Virus record (IMG/VR): IMGVR_UViG_3300025921_000002
Location: 1 to 64,000 of that record
Reading direction: 5' to 3' (one strand)
Length of the DNA stretch: 64,000 nt
Source: a virus
In this document: positions 21,913-30,937 of the stretch, one piece after another
How positions within the stretch are numbered: the first letter of the stretch is position 1
Layout: each line of letters opens with the position of its first letter
Program-made: the position numbers and the translations under genes
Notes under the pieces: generated by a model
Database searches by the model: none
What the model was told of the DNA's origin: nothing
What the model saw: only the letters and a program-made list of their open reading frames with translations

Positions 21913-23971
21913 TATTTATGAAGGGCTTATTTATAAAACGCCCGAAATCCCACCTATAGAATCAATTCGAGGCAGTCACTTACCTAAAGAAGACCAAGTT
22001 TGGTACAGGGACACCACCTATCTAAAATTCAATTGGAATGATAACCCCAAAAACGGCTCTGTTTGGTGGGAAGAACCCGAACCGGGTCAAATTGAATGGT
22101 ACTATGAAGAAATAAACCGAATCCTTAATGGCGAATGGATAATGATTAATGGCGTACCCACGTTCCTTAATCTATTCGCTTATTTTTACCATGCTTGGTT
22201 TGTTACGAAGGAAGGCGTATATCCTGAATACCGGGATACGTCACTATTGTTCTTTCGTTTTGTTGAATTGGTTTATGCCAACCCCAAATGCAGGGGTGGC
22301 AATACGATGAAGGGACGACGAAAAGGCGTTTCCACCATGTGCATGTCTATTATGCTTCAATTTGGTCTTATTAAGCAAAATACAGAACAGGGCATAACAT
22401 CTAAATCAGCCGTCGATGCCGAGAAAATTTTCAAGCTAATGCTTGTCAATGGCTATTCTAAATTGCCTAACTTTTTAAAGCCTCGTCTTAGCGGTAATGA
22501 TTTGCCTGTAAAGACCATGCACATAGTTAAACAGTCAGGCAAGGTTACAAAGGAAAGCCAAACAGGTGCAGAGAAAGAGGGACTAAATAATAAGATAGAA
22601 TGGAGAGCGCCGGGGCTAAACGTATTTGACGGTGACGGCTTATGGTGTTTGCTTCTGGATGAAATTTCCAAATGGGAAGACGTAAATTGCGATGAGTATT
22701 TAGAGATTGCATTGAATATAATCATTGCTGGAAGGAACATTGGAAGGATTATAGCCATTACGACTGTTAACAGGGGCGACAAGGGCGGAACGAGGTATAA
22801 GATAGTTTGGGATAACTCAAGTCAGCTTAAAACAGATGATTTGGGGCAGACTAACAATAAATTATTTCGCTTATTTATGCCGGGTTACATGGGTGGCCGT
22901 GAGGGCGGATGGATTGATAAATATGGTAATTCAGTTTGGGACACACCGACACCTGAACAAACGGAATGGTTAAAGAACGACCCGAACACACTTGACCCAT
23001 ATATCGGTTGTAAAGCCTATTGCGAACTACAACGAAAGTTAAAAGCTAACGACCCCGAAAAGCTACAGGAAGAAATACGAATGTTCCCCTTTAATCCAAA
23101 GGAAGTATTCGATAGCGCAAACAATCAATGTCATTTCAATACTACAGACTTAAATAACCAAAAGGAGCGTGTTTTAAGCCGTATAGAAGCAGCAAATCCA
23201 TACAGGATAGGATTATTCAAAAAAGATGACGCAAGCGGCAGAGTGGAGATAAGAGACTGTAAAGTAGACGACCCTAAAGGCTTCTATTGGTATTTCCTCG
23301 AAACGTTGGATAGGGATGAGTCAAATAAATGGGTTTGGCAGGGAGGGCAAAAAACCCCGAACAACACAGACTACGGTGCGGCAGGTGTCGATACGTTTTC
23401 TAATAGCGAAGCGACAGCCGAAAAAGGCTCTGATGCCGCAATAGTCATTCATAAAAGGTACAACGCTATCGAACCCGAAGAAAGTGGTATGCCCGTTGCT
23501 TTCGGAGTGGGTAGACCAAAGAATAAACTATTTTTCCACCAACAGTTATTTTGGGCTTTAGAGTACTACGGGATAAAAGCTCTTGTTGAACGTGCGCCTA
23601 CGGACTGGTTTGACTATGCAAAAGACAATAAACTTTTAGGCTACCTGATTAAGACAAACCTTAAACTCAATGGGCAGGAAGTTTACGGCATAGCCCCGCA
23701 AGATAAAGAGGGTAGAGAGCAGCATTTAACAGAAATGGTTGAATGGGCAGATAATAATATCGAGAAGCTATGGTTTTTACGCATCATAGAAGATATGTTT
23801 GAATTTAACGTAGATGAGCGAACGCTGTTTGATGGTTGCATGGCTTTTGGTTATGCACTAATGGGCTGTAAAGACAAATACAGGCGACCCGTTATCCCTG
23901 TTAACGAAGCACAAGTGGTAAGAATTTATAATTTACGTGAGAAATATGGAAAACCATCTTACGGGAGATAA
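21893..23971 (+). CDS. terL: Large terminase subunit
   Basis: 692 residues. Walker A is atypical, MKGRRKGVST at about 139-148; Walker B is CLLLDE at 252-257, and AITTVN near 288-293 fits the coupling motif. The nuclease domain begins at GVDTFSNSEATAEKGSD (Asp500), with ERAPTDWFDYAKDN near 566-579 carrying further acidic residues. The ATPase packs DNA into the prohead through the portal and the nuclease cuts the concatemer. Length and position before the portal gene are as expected. Confidence 0.92.
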   Translation: MAIQEFDIYEGLIYKTPEIPPIESIRGSHLPKEDQVWYRDTTYLKFNWNDNPKNGSVWWEEPEPGQIEWYYEEINRILNGEWIMINGVPTFLNLFAYFYHAWFVTKEGVYPEYRDTSLLFFRFVELVYANPKCRGGNTMKGRRKGVSTMCMSIMLQFGLIKQNTEQGITSKSAVDAEKIFKLMLVNGYSKLPNFLKPRLSGNDLPVKTMHIVKQSGKVTKESQTGAEKEGLNNKIEWRAPGLNVFDGDGLWCLLLDEISKWEDVNCDEYLEIALNIIIAGRNIGRIIAITTVNRGDKGGTRYKIVWDNSSQLKTDDLGQTNNKLFRLFMPGYMGGREGGWIDKYGNSVWDTPTPEQTEWLKNDPNTLDPYIGCKAYCELQRKLKANDPEKLQEEIRMFPFNPKEVFDSANNQCHFNTTDLNNQKERVLSRIEAANPYRIGLFKKDDASGRVEIRDCKVDDPKGFYWYFLETLDRDESNKWVWQGGQKTPNNTDYGAAGVDTFSNSEATAEKGSDAAIVIHKRYNAIEPEESGMPVAFGVGRPKNKLFFHQQLFWALEYYGIKALVERAPTDWFDYAKDNKLLGYLIKTNLKLNGQEVYGIAPQDKEGREQHLTEMVEWADNNIEKLWFLRIIEDMFEFNVDERTLFDGCMAFGYALMGCKDKYRRPVIPVNEAQVVRIYNLREKYGKPSYGR

Positions 23972-24005
23972 TATCGAAAAATTTTCATTATTACAAAAAG
24001 TTATA

Positions 24006-24013
24006 TAGATTTA
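24006..24013 (+). promoter_or_regulatory. -7 element before the portal gene
   Basis: TAGATTTA, the same -7 variant as in the promoter at 27317. The -33 region (TTTT) is imperfect. It may give extra portal transcription. Confidence 0.4.
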
Positions 24014-24029
24014 TATCCAAAATAAAAAG

Positions 24030-26465
24030 ATGGTTGATAATGGCACTTACACCAGAGGACAGTTTCCGAGTCCTTTGTTGCCCCGAAAAGAAATGGATAA
24101 ACCCGAAACAGGTCGGGCAGTAGGAAGTGCTATCTATCAAACATCTGTTCTCGGGAGCAATAGTTACTACTTCATAAGAAACCAACAATTCGCAGAAAAT
24201 CGTGTTTTTGGAGCAGGTAAACAGCCATTTCAAACGTATCTTGACCTATTAGGAACAGACGGAAAAGTGTCCTACCTCAACCTGGACTTCCACCCGAGGC
24301 CAATAGCCCCCAAGTTTCGTGACATCCTAATCAACGACATCATGTCCCGTATGGAAAACGTGGACTGTACGGGTTTGTCGCTTGAAATACAGAAGCGCAA
24401 AGACATGAAAAAGACCGAAATGGCCTTTCAAATGGAGCATGGGGATTACTTACAGCAGATACAGCAAAGCGCAGGGGTACAATTAGCGCAAAAACAAGAC
24501 TTCATCCCCGAAAACGAGGAAGAACTGGAACTTTGGGACAACCTAAAACCTAAAGAAAAAGAAGAACAGCTAATGGAATGGGGTATAGACTTCATTCTTT
24601 ATAACAACGACTGGAACTCCATCAAAAAAGAAGTGACAGGTGACTTAGTTGACACAGGGTTAGGTGCGACACAGACTTACTTTGACGGGAGAAAAAGAAT
24701 AAGGGTAAAAAGAGTAAGGCCGGAATACATGGTTTACGGCACAACCAACACGCTGAACTTTAGAAACGTAGCTTACATAGGGCATTTAGAAAGGCTTTCG
24801 ATTACCGATGTGCGCTCTATGTACCCGAATACGCCTGAAAAAGACTTGTACAGGGCGGCTTACCAAAACCGGGGACTTTATGCCAACCCCGACCAACTAA
24901 CCGACTTTATTCAGGACTTTGAAATAGCCTACACCCGACCTTATGACAGTTGGCTCATAGATGTAATGTTCTATGAGTACAAAGTAATGAAAACTATCAA
25001 CTACGTCAAGGGAAAGGATAATAACGACAACCCAATTTTTGATCTGAACCGCAAAACAGACGGAAGCAACCCCAATAAAAAGACCTTTCAATTCCAAATA
25101 CCAACCATCTATAAAGGCGCATGGATGATTGGCTCTGACACGATGCTTGCGTGGGGCGAAATGGAAAACCTGATAAGAAGCCGGGAAGATGTTGAAGATG
25201 TAAAGTTCTCCTATTCGCTTTACATGCTCAACAACAACGGGGATATGTTGCCTACTTCTCCAATGGAAATGATGCGCTCAAGCATTGTGCAGATGGATTT
25301 GGCGATACTAAGGATGCAGAACGTTATAGCCTCAACCCCGCCTAACGGTATGAAGATGGACTTGGATGCCATTACCGAACTTGATTTGGGTAAAGGTATC
25401 GGTAAAGTCGGCCCACTCAAACTAAGGGAACTATGGATGCAGACAGGTGACGTTTACTACTCATCTTCTAAGATTTCAGGTGACAACGCCAACCGTAGTC
25501 CTATTGAGCAAAACATGAATGAGTTGGGGGATAAACTCAAACAGTACATCGAGGTATATAATTTTGAACTGAATTGTATTAGGGACTACTTAGGCATAAA
25601 CGAGGTAAAGGACGGCTCACAGGTCAACCCACGGATAGGGTTAGGGGTGATGCAAGGGCAACAAGCAGCCTCAAACTTGGCCACAGCACACATCTACGGC
25701 GGGTGGGTGTCACTGATGACCGACACCTGCGAAGCAGCGGCGATACTCTTTTGGGATGCACTCAATACCCCAGAAACCAATGATATGTACATTAGGTTGC
25801 TCGGTAAGCAAAATGCCGACTTCTTGCTGTATAACAAGGAACTAACAAGGTCTAACTACCTGACTAAGATAAGCGTTAATATGTCCACGCAGGACAGGAT
25901 GTGGCTCAATCAACAGATAGAAGTAGCATTGGCTCAAGGTAAGTTACAGTTAGAAGATGCTCTTATGGTCAATAAGTACGCAGCCTTTAACATTGAGTAC
26001 GCCATACGTTACCTTTCCTTCATGGAGAAAAAGCGTACCCAAATGGCACAGCGTCAGCAAATGCAGTTAGCGCAGCAGCAACAGCAGGCTACCCAAAGCC
26101 AAGCTGATTCTTTAATGCAACAAAAACAACAAGCAGAAATTGATAAAGATAAGAGAGATGCAGCTAAGATTGAAAAAGAAGCTATTAATGACCATAAATT
26201 ATTAATACAACAATTAATTAATGCTGCACTTTTAGAGCAGCAAAAAACCGGACAACCACTTCCGGATTATGTTCAATTAGCTATAAACGAACAGTTAAAA
26301 GGCAAAGTTTTAGAACAAGAGGCACAGATAGAAGCCCTTACTGACGCATTAGAAATACATGATTTACAAATGACGCAAAATATAATACAGCAACAAAGTC
26401 AACAGTCTCAATCACCGGAAGCAGTTAATCAACAACAGCAAGCGCCGGGGCAGCAAGCGGCTTAA
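24030..26465 (+). CDS. Portal protein
   Basis: 811 residues directly after terminase. The middle contains a long helical and barrel region typical of portals of short-tailed Bacteroidota phages (for example FRDILINDIMSRMENVDCTG and WMIGSDTMLAW), and the last 180 residues are a Gln/Lys-rich coiled coil ending in Gln repeats. Twelve copies form the DNA channel at one capsid vertex. Identity rests on size, order and composition rather than a short motif. Its 3' end overlaps an antisense HNH gene by 41 bases. Confidence 0.8.
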   Translation: MVDNGTYTRGQFPSPLLPRKEMDKPETGRAVGSAIYQTSVLGSNSYYFIRNQQFAENRVFGAGKQPFQTYLDLLGTDGKVSYLNLDFHPRPIAPKFRDILINDIMSRMENVDCTGLSLEIQKRKDMKKTEMAFQMEHGDYLQQIQQSAGVQLAQKQDFIPENEEELELWDNLKPKEKEEQLMEWGIDFILYNNDWNSIKKEVTGDLVDTGLGATQTYFDGRKRIRVKRVRPEYMVYGTTNTLNFRNVAYIGHLERLSITDVRSMYPNTPEKDLYRAAYQNRGLYANPDQLTDFIQDFEIAYTRPYDSWLIDVMFYEYKVMKTINYVKGKDNNDNPIFDLNRKTDGSNPNKKTFQFQIPTIYKGAWMIGSDTMLAWGEMENLIRSREDVEDVKFSYSLYMLNNNGDMLPTSPMEMMRSSIVQMDLAILRMQNVIASTPPNGMKMDLDAITELDLGKGIGKVGPLKLRELWMQTGDVYYSSSKISGDNANRSPIEQNMNELGDKLKQYIEVYNFELNCIRDYLGINEVKDGSQVNPRIGLGVMQGQQAASNLATAHIYGGWVSLMTDTCEAAAILFWDALNTPETNDMYIRLLGKQNADFLLYNKELTRSNYLTKISVNMSTQDRMWLNQQIEVALAQGKLQLEDALMVNKYAAFNIEYAIRYLSFMEKKRTQMAQRQQMQLAQQQQQATQSQADSLMQQKQQAEIDKDKRDAAKIEKEAINDHKLLIQQLINAALLEQQKTGQPLPDYVQLAINEQLKGKVLEQEAQIEALTDALEIHDLQMTQNIIQQQSQQSQSPEAVNQQQQAPGQQAA

Positions 26466-26970
26466 TTATATTTAAGTTTGCAAATTCTCCACGATACTTA
26501 ACCGCAGCGCTATTATATGCGAGAGCTGCTTTTTCTTCTATTTTAAATAACCCCAGATAAACATTTTTACCATCTATTCTAATTTGACTTCTCCAGCATG
26601 TGCTATTGGAAGATTTAAATTTGTAAACCCCCAAATATTGAGATGAAGAATTTCTCATGGATGTTCTATTTTGAGCGTTTTGAATGCGAGATGCTGCTCT
26701 CAAATTTTCAATCCTATCATTCCCGCAGTTTCTATCTATATGGTCGACGTTTTCAGGTAAGTAGCCGTAATGCCATAGGAAAATTATTCGGGAAGCAATA
26801 AACACTTTGCTATTTAAATATACTTTGCGCCTACGCTCGTGCCTTTTGGTGGAAAAATAACCCGCCTCATCACCGGGATTTTTCTTGTAATTACTACTTA
26901 TTATTTTCCAATAAAGGACTCCGTCTTTGTAATCAAATGTATTCCGTACCAGTTCTTGTGTAAGTTCCAT
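26425..26970 (-). CDS. HNH homing endonuclease with AP2 domain (cassette A)
   Basis: 181 residues. HNH core: VDHIDRNCGNDRIENLRAAS (His, His-like and Asn ligands). The C-terminal YLGVYKFKSSNSTCWRSQI followed by FKIEEKAALAYNSAAVKYRG is an AP2 DNA-binding domain, a standard homing endonuclease layout. It stands antisense to the structural genes, with its stop inside the portal 3' end, and has its own promoter and a structured leader (26981-27060), shared with cassettes at 36.9 and 46.5 kb. Confidence 0.92.
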   Translation of the reverse strand: MELTQELVRNTFDYKDGVLYWKIISSNYKKNPGDEAGYFSTKRHERRRKVYLNSKVFIASRIIFLWHYGYLPENVDHIDRNCGNDRIENLRAASRIQNAQNRTSMRNSSSQYLGVYKFKSSNSTCWRSQIRIDGKNVYLGLFKIEEKAALAYNSAAVKYRGEFANLNIIKPLAAPALAVVD

Positions 26971-26980
26971 AAAAATAAAA

Positions 26981-27060
26981 AAACCTATTAAGGGTTCAAC
27001 CGATTGCGCCAGTCTCCCCCAAATAGGGTTTTAATGTTTTTGATGCGGAGCGCAATTCCG
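26981..27060 (-). ncRNA. HNH leader RNA, copy A
   Basis: On the minus strand: hairpin P1, CGGA-ATTGCGC-TCCG (27060-27046), then hairpin P2 closed by CCTATT/AATAGG (27027-27022 with 26989-26984), containing TGGGGGAGA, GCGCAAT and TTGAACCC. The P1 loop ATTGCGC is complementary to GCGCAAT in P2 (27009-27003), so a 7-bp loop-loop contact can form. A U-run follows P2, then the HNH ATG. Copies B and C share the plan. Confidence 0.7.
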
Positions 27061-27070
27061 AATTACAATT

Positions 27071-27101
27071 CAAATATAAGTAATATCCTACTAATTTGCA
27101 A
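27071..27101 (-). promoter_or_regulatory. Promoter of HNH cassette A
   Basis: Minus strand TTG (27101-27099), 20 bases, TATATTTG (27078-27071), a perfect consensus. The transcript would start just before the P1 hairpin. Confidence 0.85.
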
Positions 27102-27104
27102 TAG

Positions 27105-27287
27105 TTAACGTAAAGCCAAACTATGTCCATTAACAAACCAAAGTATAGCACCCAATATCACCAATAGGATAATAATGCCTTTAACAATGGTAGGAATAGG
27201 CCAAATATACCGCTCGAATACCCAAAGTATGAGTGCGACAACCCCTAAGAATATCAGTAAGTAAAGAAGTTGTACGAGGATTTGCAT
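27105..27287 (-). CDS. Small two-helix membrane protein
   Basis: 60 residues with two transmembrane helices (LLYLLIFLGVVALILWVF and IVKGIIILLVILGAILWFV) joined by ERYIWPIP. I recall similar proteins in Bacteroidota phages; a holin-like or membrane-modifying role is possible. It lies just upstream of HNH cassette A on the same strand. Confidence 0.65.
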   Translation of the reverse strand: MQILVQLLYLLIFLGVVALILWVFERYIWPIPTIVKGIIILLVILGAILWFVNGHSLALR

Positions 27288-27302
27288 GGTGTGATAACAA
27301 AA

Positions 27303-27329
27303 AATAATGTCAAAAGTTTGGACATTATT
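27303..27329. promoter_or_regulatory. 9-bp inverted repeat over the scaffold promoter
   Basis: AATAATGTC (27303-27311) and GACATTATT (27321-27329) form a perfect inverted repeat with a 9-base spacer covering the -33 element of the promoter at 27317-27348. A regulator bound here would control late head genes. Confidence 0.55.
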
Positions 27330-27348
27330 ACTTTAAGTTATAGATTTA
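27317..27348 (+). promoter_or_regulatory. Promoter of scaffold and capsid genes
   Basis: TTTG (27317-27320), 20 bases, TAGATTTA (27341-27348). The scaffold ATG is at 27367. Confidence 0.75.
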
Positions 27349-27366
27349 TACAAAAATTGTCAAAAT

Positions 27367-28419
27367 ATGGCTTTGTCGCAACTTGAACAAGAATACTACA
27401 ACGACCTTTTAGCACCACCAATTGATGAAACAATACCACCCGCAGACGACACTCCGCCTGCCGATGATACCCCACCAGTTGACCCGCCAATAGATACTCC
27501 ACTTGCTGACGAAATACCGCCAGTCGATGAAGTTCCGCCCGTAGTAGTGACTCCACCAGTTGTTACACCGCCCGTAGATACGCCTTCGGTTTCAACCAAA
27601 AAATACATCCCTCTCGAAGATGAGAAAACCATCTACGACACTTTAGCTAAAAAGTACGGGCATGAAAGAATGAAACCCGAAGAAAAGGCTTTAGCTTTTA
27701 TAGCACAGCAAAATCCGGGTTTAGACGAAAACGAAATACTATTTATTGCGGCAAATGACTACGGTATAGGCGTTGACAAGATTAGCGACGAAGATTTAAC
27801 CGACGAACAGATATTAAACCTTAAAAAACAGGAAATATCCCGTAAAAAGCTAATGTACCAAGCCGACCAATTCTTTAAAGAAGAAGCCGGAAAGGTAGAA
27901 TTGCAGGGATATGACCCGCTTGACCTTGACCCTGACTATAAATCTTATCAGGAAAGGCAAATTCAGGCTCAAAAAGACGAAGAAGAACGCAGTAAGAAAT
28001 TTAACGAAATATTAAACGATATCCAAACTACCGCCTCATCATTAGCGGAACATACAGAAAAGGTTGAAGTTGACATCGACGAAAGCAAGTTGCCTTTTGA
28101 TTTAAACTTTAAACTGGACAAAACAAAACAAGATAAGCTGTCTGACTATGCACAACGGTATTCGCCGTCTGATGCAGAAGTTAGTCAATTCACAGACCCG
28201 AAAACAGGCAAGTTCGACTATAAGGGTTACCTGACTTATCTTATTCCATCTGTATTTGCCCGTGAATTACTAAAAGCAGGCGTCAAGCAAGGCATCACCA
28301 CAGACCGCGAAAAATTCATCGAAAAGGAACTCAAAAATTCCACGTTAAGGAATAATGAGGCTTCCAAAGTAGTGGATAAGGAGTTTGATTTGGTTGATGC
28401 GTGGACGTTTGGTAAATAA
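27367..28419 (+). CDS. Scaffold-like head assembly protein
   Basis: 350 residues just before the capsid gene. The N-terminal 75 residues are an acidic, proline-rich low-complexity arm with repeated DTPP, IPP and VTPP units. The rest is highly charged and helical, with many Lys, Glu and Asp. Size, charge and position are those of a capsid scaffold. No protease motif was seen, so removal may depend on a host or distant protease. Confidence 0.65.
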   Translation: MALSQLEQEYYNDLLAPPIDETIPPADDTPPADDTPPVDPPIDTPLADEIPPVDEVPPVVVTPPVVTPPVDTPSVSTKKYIPLEDEKTIYDTLAKKYGHERMKPEEKALAFIAQQNPGLDENEILFIAANDYGIGVDKISDEDLTDEQILNLKKQEISRKKLMYQADQFFKEEAGKVELQGYDPLDLDPDYKSYQERQIQAQKDEEERSKKFNEILNDIQTTASSLAEHTEKVEVDIDESKLPFDLNFKLDKTKQDKLSDYAQRYSPSDAEVSQFTDPKTGKFDYKGYLTYLIPSVFARELLKAGVKQGITTDREKFIEKELKNSTLRNNEASKVVDKEFDLVDAWTFGK

Positions 28420-28454
28420 TTAACAAAAAACGTCGAACTTAACAACTTAAAAAA

Positions 28455-29813
28455 ATGGCATACAACAACACAGGCCAGAACCCATCACAGGTTTCTTTAG
28501 CCAATATTAATTATCAGTACGAATCTGATTTATCTATGCTCGTACCGCGCGCATACCCAAAATTCATTAACCAATTCCCGTCTTTAGCATCTAAAAACTA
28601 CATCGTGATGCGTGAAGGACAGGGCGATATGGTTTACACAGACAACAAGACCTTTTACTTCTGGACTAAAAAAGGAAAGAACGTTCCGTCATTCAAGGTA
28701 TCAACTTTGGTAGCTCCCGGCACACCGTCAGGAACCATCACTTGCTCTACCGCTTATCAGTATGACAGCAACACTCTTTCCCCTTTTGGTAACGGTTGGT
28801 ATTTCTATAACGATAGCACAGGTCAAACTATTCAGTTGACCAACGTGGTAAATTCAGGCGGTGTTACTACTGCTACCGCCACCACAACTGACGGGAGCAA
28901 CCTTTCTATCGCTACTACTGACCTGATGATATTTGACGCTACGGTAGTAGGTGAGGCTTCCGGTTCACAGACCACAATGGCAACCATTGACGTAAAGAAC
29001 ACCAACTATTGCGATACCATCAAAAGTACGCAGACCTTTACCGACTGGTCGTTATTCGAGCGTTTGGACATCCCTAACAATCCCGCAGGTTTCGATAAAA
29101 TCCGCTACCGCCAACAGGCAGATGAGCGTGATCGGTTCCTTTATCAGCAGGAACGTTTGCTGATGTTCAACAAGCCTATCACCAACATCACCGGGGTAAC
29201 CGCACAGCACACAGGCTTATTGCCACAAGTGCAGTTAGGCGGTCAGACTGACACGACCTCAACCATCGTTAATCAGGCTTACTTCGACAACTGGCGCAGG
29301 CTTATCGACGCACAGGGTTATTCAATGGAGTACGATGCTTTGCTAAACGTAGAGCTTCGTATGAAGTGGGAAAACTTTATACAGTCAACCTATAACAATG
29401 GTTCGATTGTGTATTTGGATTCACCTGCTTTCACCCACGGCCCTGCCGATTTGAACAGGAACTTCCAAGCCTACAACTTCCACGGGATTAAATTGAACTT
29501 TATGACCTACGATTACTTCTCAAGCGCCAACATTGCCGGACAAGTTCCGAACTCTGGCTTGTGGAACAACGCCGTATTGTTCATTCCAAGAGGTGAGGGT
29601 ATTGACCCTGCTACCAACGTAAACGTACCACGTTTCAGCGTAAGGTGGCAAGGTGTTGACGAAGGTTCAAGTGCTATCAAACTTCGTTTGACTGGCGGTC
29701 TTGCACCTATCGCAACAGACGACATCGAACACTTAGTTGTATCAACTGTAACCACAAAAGGTTTGCAGGCATTTGGTATCAACGGCTACATGTTCGGTCA
29801 GTTAGCTGCATAA
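28455..29813 (+). CDS. Major capsid protein
   Basis: 452 residues. It shows N-terminal YQYESDLSMLVPRAYPKFINQF, an acidic helix near the middle (RYRQQADERDRFLYQQERLLMF) and a C-terminal domain with long strands, consistent with the HK97 fold. It follows the scaffold and is followed by a strong terminator, as expected for the most abundant virion protein. An inserted Thr/Ser/Gly-rich domain around residues 85-170 may be surface-exposed. Confidence 0.85.
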   Translation: MAYNNTGQNPSQVSLANINYQYESDLSMLVPRAYPKFINQFPSLASKNYIVMREGQGDMVYTDNKTFYFWTKKGKNVPSFKVSTLVAPGTPSGTITCSTAYQYDSNTLSPFGNGWYFYNDSTGQTIQLTNVVNSGGVTTATATTTDGSNLSIATTDLMIFDATVVGEASGSQTTMATIDVKNTNYCDTIKSTQTFTDWSLFERLDIPNNPAGFDKIRYRQQADERDRFLYQQERLLMFNKPITNITGVTAQHTGLLPQVQLGGQTDTTSTIVNQAYFDNWRRLIDAQGYSMEYDALLNVELRMKWENFIQSTYNNGSIVYLDSPAFTHGPADLNRNFQAYNFHGIKLNFMTYDYFSSANIAGQVPNSGLWNNAVLFIPRGEGIDPATNVNVPRFSVRWQGVDEGSSAIKLRLTGGLAPIATDDIEHLVVSTVTTKGLQAFGINGYMFGQLAA

Positions 29814-29819
29814 TATTAA

Positions 29820-29851
29820 GGGGGCGGGAATTAACTTGCCCCCTAATTTTT
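29820..29851 (+). terminator. Terminator after the capsid gene
   Basis: GGGGGC (29820-29825) and GCCCCC (29838-29843) form a 6-bp GC stem, followed by TAATTTTTAT. It is probably leaky, since the next gene has no promoter of its own. Confidence 0.75.
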
Positions 29852-29856
29852 ATAAC

Positions 29857-30726
29857 ATGAATGATTTAGCACTCAAGCCCGTAATGGGCAGACCAAAAAA
29901 AGAAAACGTTCCGGTAGAAAAAAAGGAAGAAAGGCTTGTTGACGTAGGTTTTGAGATAGACCCTGAAAAGGACTATATCTTTGAAACCATTAAAAAGTCG
30001 CCAAACCCACGCCACGAAGTATTAGCTTCTACCTGCCGGATATTTGACACCGAAGAAAAGAGGTACAGGGATATTATCTACATTCCTACCGCCCCATCCA
30101 TCTTTAAAGAGGATTTGGACGAAAGCTGGGATGCTATACCCTCACCGCCACTATTCTTTTACCGCGACCAACTGATTATACACGGTCAGGATAAAAGAGG
30201 CATGGAGTATGTGATGATGCACTCTGACTACGAGTTCAGCCCTTTTAAAGTGTCGGGCAGGCAACCTAAGTTTACTTTAGTAGACAAAGAAGTGCAGGAA
30301 AAGATAAAGGCCAAAATACACGAGGCGCAGTTTAAGGCGCAGGAAGCCATTAAAAAACTTCCTATTGAAGATTTACGCCCTATCGCAAGAGTGGTGTTTG
30401 GCGTAACTGAAATAGCCGATACAGCCATTGTGAATAAAATGAATGAAATCGCCAAATCAGACAAAAAAGGAACAGGGAAACTTCCGGCAGAACAAATACT
30501 GGAAAATATCGGAAACCCTGAACTGGTAAGGCGCTACAATATACAGTCAGGCATAGACAACGGTTTAGTATTTATTGACACGAATACAAGTCAGGCAAGG
30601 TTCAGAGAAAACAACGTGTTTATCCTGCAACTAAAAAGCCGCGACTACGTGAAGGAACTGGTGGACTTCTCCAACACAGGCGAGGGCATGGAGTTTTATA
30701 ACCAGTTGAAAAAGAAAATGAATTAA
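29857..30726 (+). CDS. Virion-associated hypothetical protein
   Basis: 289 residues from ATG 29857 (an in-frame TTG at 29836 is inside the terminator). It starts GRPKKENVPVEKKEER, then FEIDPEKDYIFETIKKSP, and ends in a charged helix region. It sits between capsid and neck genes, so a head or connector accessory protein is likely. No family recognised. Confidence 0.6.
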   Translation: MNDLALKPVMGRPKKENVPVEKKEERLVDVGFEIDPEKDYIFETIKKSPNPRHEVLASTCRIFDTEEKRYRDIIYIPTAPSIFKEDLDESWDAIPSPPLFFYRDQLIIHGQDKRGMEYVMMHSDYEFSPFKVSGRQPKFTLVDKEVQEKIKAKIHEAQFKAQEAIKKLPIEDLRPIARVVFGVTEIADTAIVNKMNEIAKSDKKGTGKLPAEQILENIGNPELVRRYNIQSGIDNGLVFIDTNTSQARFRENNVFILQLKSRDYVKELVDFSNTGEGMEFYNQLKKKMN

Positions 30727-30777
30727 AATCTCCCTCCTCAAAGGGACTAATTTCATAGGTTTATAGGTTTAGGTTAG

Positions 30778-30818
30778 AGTGATAAGCTGCGAGAGTTTGT
30801 CACTTTATTTTTTTATAT
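30778..30818 (+). terminator. Terminator 1 between head and neck genes
   Basis: AGTGA-T-AAGCT, loop GCGAG, AGTTT-G-TCACT forms an 11-bp stem (one G-U, one mismatch) followed by TTTATTTTTTT. Confidence 0.75.
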
Positions 30819-30853
30819 TTACAATGAGAATTTGGTTTTAGAGTGGTTAATGG

Positions 30854-30882
30854 AAAGCAGGTTTGAATGGCCTGCTTTTTTT
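30854..30882 (+). terminator. Terminator 2 between head and neck genes
   Basis: AAAGCAGG (30854-30861) pairs with CCTGCTTT (30871-30878), followed by T residues. Two terminators 75 bases apart enclose a -7-like TATATTTA (30814-30821), so a short RNA could be made between them. Confidence 0.75.
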
Positions 30883-30906
30883 GTTTTTAATATCTGAAAT
30901 ATTCTT

Positions 30907-30914
30907 TACATTTA
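30907..30914 (+). promoter_or_regulatory. -7 element of the neck and tail operon
   Basis: TACATTTA, with TTTG at 30880-30883, a spacer of 23 bases (longer than the usual 19-21). It follows the two terminators and precedes the gene at 30938 by 23 bases. Confidence 0.5.
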
Positions 30915-30937
30915 CTACGGTATAACAAAAAAGAATA

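Noticed and set aside
26981-27060. tRNA gene upstream of the HNH gene (GGTTCAA and GCGCCA-like pieces)
   Set aside because: There is no anticodon arm or proper T-arm, and three copies show a hairpin/kissing-loop plan instead. The same holds for 46428-46508.
27396-27632. Minus-strand frame opposite the scaffold N-terminus
   Set aside because: Its Ser/Gly repeats mirror the proline-rich repeats of the scaffold gene; a shadow of biased composition.
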